NCBI GenBank assembly: GCA_964459065.1
Contig: CAYWMN010000107.1
Location: forward strand, 1 to 11,914
DNA: 11,914 nucleotides
Source of the DNA: JAMCXS01 sp964459065
Lineage (GTDB): Bacteria; Acidobacteriota; Terriglobia; UBA7540
Direction of reading: 5' to 3'
The notes under the pieces were generated by a model. The model made no database searches. It saw only the letters and a program-made list of their open reading frames with translations, and was not told where the DNA came from. A program made the position numbers and the translations under genes. Position 1 is the first letter of the stretch, and the number at the start of each line of letters is the position of its first letter. Positions 6,642 through 11,914 of the stretch are shown piece after piece.

Positions 6642-7031
6642 ATGAAGAACAAGCGCACTAAAATCTTTACCGGGACCCCTTGGGAGCCCAAGCTGGGCTA
6701 TGCCCGAGCCGTTCAGGTGGGCGATACCGCCTACGTTTCCGGAACCACAGGAACCGACCCTTCAGGCAAAGTTCTTGCGCCCGGTGATGCTTATGAGCAA
6801 ACCATGCAGGCCATCCGCAACATTGAAAGCGCCTTGCAGCGGCTGGGAATGGGGCTGGGACACGTGGCTCGCACGCGCATCTACGTGACGGACATGGATC
6901 GCTGGGAGGAAGTCGCCAAAGCCCACGCCGAAGGCTTCGGCGAGGTCCATCCGGCCACCACGCTGGTGGGAGTGGCGCGTCTGGTTGATCCGGAAATGCT
7001 GGTCGAAATCGAGGCCGAAGCCGTGGCCTGA
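6642..7031 (+). CDS. Rid-family (YjgF/YER057c/UK114) protein without the deaminase Arg
   Basis: The 129-residue protein matches the Rid fold, a small trimeric chorismate-mutase-like domain. Recognisable parts are YARAVQVGDTAYVSGTTGTD (20-39), EQTMQAIRNIESALQRLGMG (52-71), RTRIYVTDMDRWEEV (77-91) and the C-terminal VARLVDPEMLVEIEAEAV. RidA itself removes reactive enamine/imine products of PLP enzymes and needs an Arg (Arg105 of Salmonella RidA) in the PARS motif. Here that motif is PATT (104-107), with Thr106 at the Arg position, while the conserved Glu of the VEIEA motif (Glu122) remains. It is therefore more likely a member of another Rid subgroup, whose roles are less defined. AGGAG (6631-6635) precedes the ATG by 6 bases. 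The stop lies 20 bases from the convergent peptidase gene. Confidence 0.93.
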   Translation: MKNKRTKIFTGTPWEPKLGYARAVQVGDTAYVSGTTGTDPSGKVLAPGDAYEQTMQAIRNIESALQRLGMGLGHVARTRIYVTDMDRWEEVAKAHAEGFGEVHPATTLVGVARLVDPEMLVEIEAEAVA

Positions 7032-7051
7032 GGGCGGCGCTGCGGGCCGCA

Positions 7052-8644
7052 TCAGGCGGGCGCCTGCGAACGGCTTGCCGGCCTTTGGGGACGAGCGGCC
7101 TGCCGGGCTTGGCCCGGACGGGGCTTCAGGATTTGGGGAATTTTCGGGAAAACCGTCAAAGCTTTTTGCACCTGAGGATCGTCTTCAATCTTGACGCGGT
7201 CCCCGGCGCGGAGTCCGAAAACCAGGCTGAAGATTTCCGTCTTGATCCGCAGCTTCAGATAAGCCTGATCATGCGCCCAGTATTTTAAGGGCACCCGAAT
7301 TCCCTGGCCCAACAGAAAATCCCGAAAATCCGACAGCACCCTCGAATCGGCCTCGAAGGATTTCCCCACGTCCGTATGGAGCGAAAGATATTGCGAGGCG
7401 AAATCCGTGAAGCGCCCGCCGCGGTTCAGGAACTCCAGCCATGGATCGACCGCCCGGGCGGGAATCACAACATCCGGGACGACGCCTCCTCCGGCGGCAA
7501 CCGGCCGGCCGTCGTCGGTGTGGAAGTTGGACTGTTGATTGAGTCCCGGATCATTGCGGGCGAGCGCCGTCCCGGGAAGCGGGCGCTGGATGCAGCGGCC
7601 GCTGGGCGTGAAATACTGGGCGATCAGCAGGGCCAGCCCGGTGTGGCCGGAGAGGTTGAAGATATTTTCCACGACACCCTTGCCGAAGGTCGGTTCCCCC
7701 ACCAGCACCGCGCGGTCGTGCTCCTCGAGCGCGGCCGAGAGCAGCTCGGCGGCGCTGGCGGTTTCTCCGTTGACCAGCACCACCAGCGGCACATCGAAAT
7801 GGCGCTTCTCGCGATGGGTGTGAAAGCTCTTTTCAGGCACCTTGCGGCCGCGGAGGGTCAGGACCAAAGAGCCGGGCTTCAGAAACAGGCCGGCCACGCC
7901 CACCGCCGCCGCCACCATCCCGCCGGGATTATTGCGCAGGTCCAGCACCAGCCCCTGCAGTTTGGAGCCGCCCAGCCGTTCCACGGCGTCGGCCACTTCC
8001 TCGGTGGTTTTCTCGTCAAATCCGGACAGGTGGATATATCCGATGCGGCGTGAAGGAAAGTCAAAGGCGTTGTCCACGGTGGGCAACTTGACTTCGGCCG
8101 GCGTCAACTTCACGTCGTTCGGCACCAGTTTGCCGGGATGAAGAACCTCCAGGTGCACGGGATGGGAACGCGAGCGGCGCAGCAGCTCGATAAGGGAGCG
8201 AAAGCTCAGACTTGATACCCGTTCGCCGTTGACCATCAGAATCTGGTCGCCGGGCCCCAAACCCGCCCGCCCGGAAGGCGATCCCTGCGCCGTCTGCAGG
8301 ACCAGCACTTTGCCGGGCTGCACGTAAAGAATGGAACCGAATCCCATCGCTTCGCCGCGCGACTGCTCCTGAAGCAGCTGGAATTGCGTCCGGTCAAAAA
8401 AAGCCGAAAAGGGATCGAGCTGGTTCAGCATGTTTCGGATGGCGCCGTCAAAAACGGCGTGGTCCGGATGGATGGGCCGGGCGTAGTTCTCTTGCACCAG
8501 GCCGTAAATTCGAGCGAACTTCAAGGCCGCCCGGGTGCCCGGATCCGTGGGAGGAGCGGCTTGCGCGGCCAGGCTCACCGTGATACAAACCAGCACCACC
8601 CGAACCAAGAGCCGCAAGCGGCTGGATGCTTTTCTGAAGTCCAC
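7052..8644 (-). CDS. Secreted S41-family C-terminal processing peptidase (CtpA/Tsp-like)
   Basis: S41 peptidases cleave proteins from the C-terminus in the periplasm with a Ser-Lys pair. From the GTG at 8644 the product has 530 residues. A Sec signal peptide is visible: basic RKASSRLR, hydrophobic LLVRVVLVCITVSL, and a probable cleavage after AQA near residue 29. A PDZ domain at about 96-170 has GSPSGRAGLGPGDQILMVNG (121-140). The peptidase core has LDLRNNPGGMV (234-244), VNGETASAAE with catalytic Ser297, and TFGKGVVE with catalytic Lys322. The residue four after the Lys, usually Gln, is Glu326. The C-terminal 25 residues are a Pro/Arg/Gln-rich tail. The reading frame stays open antisense to the next two genes, but homology and signal peptide place the true start at 8644. 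The start is moderately certain: only GAGG at 12 bases supports it. Confidence 0.93.
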   Translation of the reverse strand: MDFRKASSRLRLLVRVVLVCITVSLAAQAAPPTDPGTRAALKFARIYGLVQENYARPIHPDHAVFDGAIRNMLNQLDPFSAFFDRTQFQLLQEQSRGEAMGFGSILYVQPGKVLVLQTAQGSPSGRAGLGPGDQILMVNGERVSSLSFRSLIELLRRSRSHPVHLEVLHPGKLVPNDVKLTPAEVKLPTVDNAFDFPSRRIGYIHLSGFDEKTTEEVADAVERLGGSKLQGLVLDLRNNPGGMVAAAVGVAGLFLKPGSLVLTLRGRKVPEKSFHTHREKRHFDVPLVVLVNGETASAAELLSAALEEHDRAVLVGEPTFGKGVVENIFNLSGHTGLALLIAQYFTPSGRCIQRPLPGTALARNDPGLNQQSNFHTDDGRPVAAGGGVVPDVVIPARAVDPWLEFLNRGGRFTDFASQYLSLHTDVGKSFEADSRVLSDFRDFLLGQGIRVPLKYWAHDQAYLKLRIKTEIFSLVFGLRAGDRVKIEDDPQVQKALTVFPKIPQILKPRPGQARQAARPQRPASRSQAPA

Positions 8645-8726
8645 CGTTTCAGTATACCTCAGGCTCGGGTTCGCGCCGGGAGAGCCCCCCACAAGAGCTG
8701 CGCCCCGAAGGGCGGCGCACGGCGGA

Positions 8727-8755
8727 TTGACGGCGCCCGGCCGCCGCCGTAGAAT
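8727..8755 (+). promoter_or_regulatory. Near-consensus sigma70 promoter for the phosphoesterase operon
   Basis: TTGACG (8727-8732) and TAGAAT (8750-8755) are separated by exactly 17 bases, each matching 5 of 6 consensus positions. The start would fall near 8762, giving a leader of about 108 bases. This is the best promoter in the window, which suggests steady expression without an activator. Confidence 0.7.
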
Positions 8756-8869
8756 ACCTGCGGCCAGAATGGCGTGGCAGGGGCCCGCCGCTGTCGGTTG
8801 TGACGCTCGGCGCCGCACGGATGATCCGGAACGGGTCACCCGCCCATCCCCATTGAGAGGAGAACTCGG

Positions 8870-10402
8870 TTGACACCGCAACACAGCACTCCCCAGGCTT
8901 CGTGGATCGGTCCCTTGAGCACTCGTGCAAAACAGGCGATTAATCTTTGCGGGTTCGCCGCCATGCTGCTGGCGGTTACGGCCGCGGGCTTCGCCGCCCA
9001 GGCCCAACATTCGCCGGCGGCAGGCATTCATAAGATTAAGCACGTCATCATCATCATGCAGGAGAACCGCTCCTTCGACAGCTACTTCGGCACCTTCCCC
9101 GGCGCCGACGGCCTGCCCACAAAAGACGGCGCTTTCACCGTCTGCAATCCGGACCCGTGGTCGCATCGCTGCGTGAGCCCTTATCACGACCGGGAAGACC
9201 TGAACGGCGGCGGGCCGCACACCGCGGTTGACAGCCTGGTCTCCATCGATAACGGCAGGATGAATGGCTTCATCATTCAGGCGGAACACGGCAGGAAGGG
9301 CTGCCAAAACGCCGCAGACCCGGAATGCACCAACACGATTGCGCCGGACGTCATGGGCTATCATGACGGCCGCGACATTCCGAATTACTGGGCCTACGCC
9401 CGCGCCTTTGCCCTGCAGGACCATATGTTCTGTTCGGTCGCCTCCTGGAGCCTGCCGGCGCACCTGTTCGAGGTTTCTGCCTGGTCGGCCTATTGCAGCA
9501 GGCACAACGATCCAGCAAGCTGCGTCAACGAAATGCAGGCGCCCGGCATGCCTCCGGACTTCAAGGCGGCGTTTCCTCCCTACTCCAATCCCAAGTTCGG
9601 CGGCAAGCGGAACGGCCCCAATGGGACCAAGCCGATATACGCCTGGACGGACATCACCTACCTGCTGCACAAACATCATGTGAGCTGGGCCTTTTACGTC
9701 TTCAAGGGCTCGAACCCCGACTGCGACAACGGGCTGACACCCTGCAGCCACGACGAGTTCTACAACATGACGGTCGGCTGGTGGAATCCCCTGCCCTACT
9801 TCGACACGGTGAAAGACGACCACCAGCTTTCCAACGTCGAGCCCATCGCCAACTTTTACAAGGCGGCACGCAAAGGCACGCTGCCCGCCGTCGTGTGGAT
9901 CTCTCCCTCGATGAAGTTCAGCGAACATCCCCCCGCCCTGGTGTCGGCCGGCCAGAGCTACGTGACCCGCCTGATCAACGCCGTGATGAAGGGACCGGAC
10001 TGGAAAAGCACGGCGATCTTTCTGGTCTGGGACGACTGGGGCGGCTTCTACGATCACGTGCCGCCGCCCGCCGTGGACATCAACGGCTACGGCCTGCGCG
10101 TGCCGGCCATGGTGATTTCCCCCTACGTTAAACCGCATCGGATCGACCATCAGGTTCTGAGTTTCGATGCCTATCTGAAGTTTATCGAGGACGACTTCCT
10201 GGGAGGCCAGCGCCTTGACCCGAAGACCGATGGGAGACCCGATCCCCGGCCGGACGTACGGGAGAATATGCCCATCATGGGCGACCTGATCAATGACTTC
10301 GACTTTAACCAGAAGCCGCTGCCCCCTTTGATTCTGCCCGAACATCCGAAGACCGATCTGGTGGAACCGAAGCCGGGCGCGCCTCATCGAAAAGCGTTTT
10401 AA
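8870..10402 (+). CDS. Secreted PF04185 phosphoesterase (phospholipase C / acid phosphatase type)
   Basis: This family hydrolyses phosphate mono- or diesters, including phospholipids, outside the cytoplasm. The 510-residue protein starts at TTG 8870, set by GAGAGGAGA (8855-8863) at 6-bp spacing. An N-terminal signal is seen: RAKQ, hydrophobic LCGFAAMLLAVTAAGFAA, and a probable cleavage after AQA near residue 45. Family motifs follow: IKHVIIIMQENRSFDSYFG (56-74, metal ligands expected at Glu65/Asn66), DIPNYWAYARAFALQDHMF (169-187), ASWSLPAHLF with Ser194 aligned to the nucleophile by analogy with Francisella AcpA, SEHPP (351-355), and WDDWGGFYDHVPPP (387-400) with the Asp388/Asp389 pair. Nine cysteines in the mature part (92-292) suggest disulfides. 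It is co-transcribed with the isomerase-like gene 33 bases downstream. Phospholipase and phosphatase activity cannot be told apart here. Confidence 0.95.
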   Translation: MTPQHSTPQASWIGPLSTRAKQAINLCGFAAMLLAVTAAGFAAQAQHSPAAGIHKIKHVIIIMQENRSFDSYFGTFPGADGLPTKDGAFTVCNPDPWSHRCVSPYHDREDLNGGGPHTAVDSLVSIDNGRMNGFIIQAEHGRKGCQNAADPECTNTIAPDVMGYHDGRDIPNYWAYARAFALQDHMFCSVASWSLPAHLFEVSAWSAYCSRHNDPASCVNEMQAPGMPPDFKAAFPPYSNPKFGGKRNGPNGTKPIYAWTDITYLLHKHHVSWAFYVFKGSNPDCDNGLTPCSHDEFYNMTVGWWNPLPYFDTVKDDHQLSNVEPIANFYKAARKGTLPAVVWISPSMKFSEHPPALVSAGQSYVTRLINAVMKGPDWKSTAIFLVWDDWGGFYDHVPPPAVDINGYGLRVPAMVISPYVKPHRIDHQVLSFDAYLKFIEDDFLGGQRLDPKTDGRPDPRPDVRENMPIMGDLINDFDFNQKPLPPLILPEHPKTDLVEPKPGAPHRKAF

Positions 10403-10435
10403 AAAGCGAGGCAGAGCTCTAAAGGAGATGCAAGG

Positions 10436-11326
10436 ATGAATTCGCGGCGGCAGTTTTTGGGAGTGTTCGGAGGCGGGCTGGCGGGTGCGTTTGCCCCCCT
10501 CAAGCAGAGCCTGGCGGAGCAGGAGAGCAAGCACCGTTTCCAGGGGCCGTTGGGGATTGAGCTTTACAGCCTGCGCCACCAGATCAAGGCGGGCGACGCT
10601 CAATCCGTAAAGACCGCCATGGCCTACGCAAAGCAGGTGGGTTACACGGAGATGGAAGATACGGTGCCGGAGGGGCTCGATGCCGCACAATTCCGGTCGC
10701 TGATTGATGAAGTCGGCCTGCCCTGCACCAGCATGATGGCCCTCTACGGCCAATTCAAGACCGATCTTGGCGCCGTGGCTGAAAACGCGCACACGCTCGG
10801 CGCCACGAACGTGGTTAATCCCTGGATTCCCCACAAGGGCCCTTTCACCATCGAGCTGTGCCGCGAGACGGCGAGGCTTTACAACACCTGGGGCAAGAAG
10901 CTGCGCGCCGAAGGGCTGCGCTTCGGCCACCACACCCATGGCTACGAATTCCGGCCCTACCAGGGCCAGCCGCTGTTCGATACTTTGATGAAGGAAACCG
11001 ATCCCGAATACGTTGACTTTGAAATGGACATCTTCTGGGTGGTCGATCCCGGTGAAAGTCCGGTCGCTTATCTCAAGAAATATCCCAACCGCTGGCGGCT
11101 GATGCACCTGAAGGACATGAAAAAGGGTCCTCCCACCCACAACTACAGCGGCGGCGAGCCGGTCAACTGGGACGTGCCGCTCGGCACCGGACGCATGAAC
11201 CTGCCCGCCATCCTGCGGGAGGCGGCACGAGCCGGCGTCCGGCGATACTACGTCGAGGACGAAAGCGACCAGGCCCACGAGCAAATCGTCAAGGACCTCC
11301 GTTACCTGAAGACCGTGCAGCTGTGA
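10436..11326 (+). CDS. Tat-exported sugar phosphate isomerase/epimerase-like protein (xylose isomerase-like TIM barrel)
   Basis: The 296-residue protein belongs to the AP-endonuclease-2/xylose-isomerase-like TIM-barrel family, whose members isomerise or epimerise sugars with a bound divalent metal. It begins MNSRRQFLGVFGGGLAGAFA, a twin-arginine signal (SRRQFLG) with a Gly/Ala-rich hydrophobic stretch, so it is probably exported folded with its metal. The barrel runs from GPLGIELYSLRHQ (37-49) and contains FGHHTHGYEF (163-172), VDFEMDIFWV (193-202), RLMHLKDMK (221-229) and YYVEDES (271-277). The metal ligands are likely among Glu171, Asp198, His224 and Glu274; this is inferred from the fold. 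AAAGGAG at 10421-10427 sets the ATG. The gene follows the phosphoesterase by 33 bases in one operon. The substrate is unknown. Confidence 0.93.
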   Translation: MNSRRQFLGVFGGGLAGAFAPLKQSLAEQESKHRFQGPLGIELYSLRHQIKAGDAQSVKTAMAYAKQVGYTEMEDTVPEGLDAAQFRSLIDEVGLPCTSMMALYGQFKTDLGAVAENAHTLGATNVVNPWIPHKGPFTIELCRETARLYNTWGKKLRAEGLRFGHHTHGYEFRPYQGQPLFDTLMKETDPEYVDFEMDIFWVVDPGESPVAYLKKYPNRWRLMHLKDMKKGPPTHNYSGGEPVNWDVPLGTGRMNLPAILREAARAGVRRYYVEDESDQAHEQIVKDLRYLKTVQL

Positions 11327-11373
11327 GGAAGGTTCAGCAGGCTAAAATAGGCTGGCACTGGTTCAGGGGAAAC

Positions 11374-11400
11374 AACCGCAAAAGCTCCGGTTCGTTTTTT
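11374..11400 (+). terminator. Possible weak intrinsic terminator after the isomerase-like gene
   Basis: AACCG (11374-11378) can pair with CGGTT (11388-11392) around a 9-base loop, followed by CG and six T residues (11395-11400) and further T runs. The stem is only 5 bp, so efficiency is doubtful. The position, 48 bases after the stop codon of the last operon gene, fits. Confidence 0.35.
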
Positions 11401-11413
11401 CAGCCTTTTCTTT

Positions 11414-11516
11414 TTTTCAACGACTTAGCAGCTTCGTTTTAGCTTCGTTTTAGGTTCGTTTTGGCGTTTTTTCTGACAGTGGTTCTTTGTTTTCAACAAC
11501 TTCCTAGCTTCGTTTG
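11414..11516. repeat. Imperfect 27-nt direct repeat enclosing an 11-bp tandem array
   Basis: TTTTCAACGACTT (start of copy 1, 11414-11440) and TTTTCAACAACTT (start of copy 2, 11490-11516) begin segments that match at 22 of 27 positions, both ending in AGCTTCGTTT. Overlapping the end of copy 1, AGCTTCGTTTT occurs twice in perfect tandem (11430-11440, 11441-11451), followed by AGGTTCGTTTT (11452-11462) and a decayed unit GGCGTTTTTTC. A further TTCGTTTT lies at 11391. No ORF spans the array. Confidence 0.85.
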
Positions 11517-11519
11517 CGC

Positions 11520-11539
11520 AAAAAAAGAATTCTTTTTTT
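11520..11539. repeat. Perfect 20-bp A/T palindrome
   Basis: Seven A, GAATTC, then seven T form a perfect palindrome, flanked by GCGC on the left and CGCG on the right, which extend the stem with one bulged base on each side. With T or A tracts on both sides it could act as a bidirectional terminator or a protein-binding site, but the stem is nearly all A/T and would be weak as an RNA hairpin. Confidence 0.8.
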
Positions 11540-11914
11540 CGCGGGGTTCGACTTCGGCGGCGTTTTTGAAAATTAACGCCCCAGCCCTCAGTTCATGACC
11601 CCAGACAGCCGCCCTCATCCAGGGCTTTCGCCCGCGGCCCCGAAGTCCACTTAACTAGCCTATCATGGAAATCGCCGGTGTCAAGCAAACCGGTCCGGGG
11701 CGGGTCCTGCGGACGTCGACGCGCCGCGCTTTACCGAAGGAGAAAAGCTCAAAGTGATGGGCAGCGCTCGCGCGGCCGGGACCGATGAATTACCAAGAGT
11801 CACGCCACACCCGACCCAGTTTCACGGCTGCCCCATGGGTCACAACACTGCCTCTTTCCGTGAGTCAAGTTCGAGAGCGCCACCATCGAAAACAGATGCA
11901 ACAGCGATGATTGC

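Larger units (their letters stand above)
11327..11914. other. 588-base region without a convincing gene
   Basis: The first 250 bases are T-rich and hold the possible terminator, the 11-bp tandem array, the 27-nt direct repeat and the A/T palindrome. From about 11580 the composition returns to GC-rich. There, a 30-codon frame (11665-11757) ends in TGATG, overlapping an ATG at 11757 that opens a frame running off the window end (52 codons). The only Shine-Dalgarno-like AAGGAG nearby is about 14 bases from that ATG, which is too far, and the peptides show no recognisable motif, so I do not call a gene. Confidence 0.5.

Noticed and set aside
8645..11284. Open minus-strand frame extending the peptidase ORF to 1410 residues
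   Set aside because: The extension is antisense to the phosphoesterase and isomerase-like genes, both of which have clear motifs and Shine-Dalgarno sites. The antisense frame has no recognisable domain and is rich in His, Gly and Val as expected from codon shadowing. The peptidase signal peptide marks its true start at 8644.
11757..11914. Open frame running off the right edge, preceded by a 30-codon frame overlapping through TGATG
   Set aside because: The ribosome-binding sequence is too far from the ATG, the peptide has no known motif, and only 52 codons are visible. More sequence to the right would decide.

Overview
The window looks like a stretch of ordinary, moderately GC-rich bacterial chromosome. 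Most genes are housekeeping or envelope genes in short operons, with good Shine-Dalgarno sites and several recognisable sigma70-type promoters. Acidobacteriota (Terriglobia or Solibacter-like soil lineages) is my best guess. It rests on family resemblance: a stand-alone receiver domain with a VSQG motif in place of the phospho-acceptor, a class V transaminase paired with serA, a secreted PF04185 phosphoesterase next to a Tat-exported sugar-isomerase-like protein, and a T-rich TTCGTTTT repeat zone. It is an inference, not something the window proves.

Layout. Positions 1-168 (minus) hold the first 56 codons of an FAD-binding oxidoreductase. Positions 424-1305 (minus) encode a compact MscS-type channel. 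An 819-base gap (1306-2124) holds a short, well-started 47-codon ORF (1731-1874) and leads into a stand-alone degenerate receiver-domain protein (2125-2556, plus). Converging on it from the right is a minus-strand pair: a class V PLP aminotransferase (5511-4351), then D-3-phosphoglycerate dehydrogenase serA (4244-2667), closed by a strong intrinsic terminator at 2609-2645. Together these two genes suggest the first steps of the phosphorylated serine pathway. A 533-base gap (5512-6044) then separates divergent transcription units. On its right, an acyl-CoA thioesterase (6045-6566) and a Rid-family protein (6642-7031) run rightward. They converge, with a 20-base gap, on a leftward secreted S41 peptidase (8644-7052).

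A 225-base divergent intergenic region (8645-8869) carries a near-consensus promoter for a rightward pair of exported proteins. These are a PF04185 phosphoesterase (8870-10402) and a Tat-signal TIM-barrel isomerase-like protein (10436-11326). The last 588 bases have no convincing gene. They hold an 11-bp tandem repeat with T-tracts, a 27-nt imperfect direct repeat and a perfect 20-bp A/T palindrome.

I see no mobile element, CRISPR array, rRNA, tRNA or defence cluster. The features most worth a second look are the receiver with Ser in place of Asp and the small ORF upstream of it, the S41 peptidase with Glu at the usual catalytic Gln position, the Rid protein lacking the deaminase Arg, and the repeat region at the right end.
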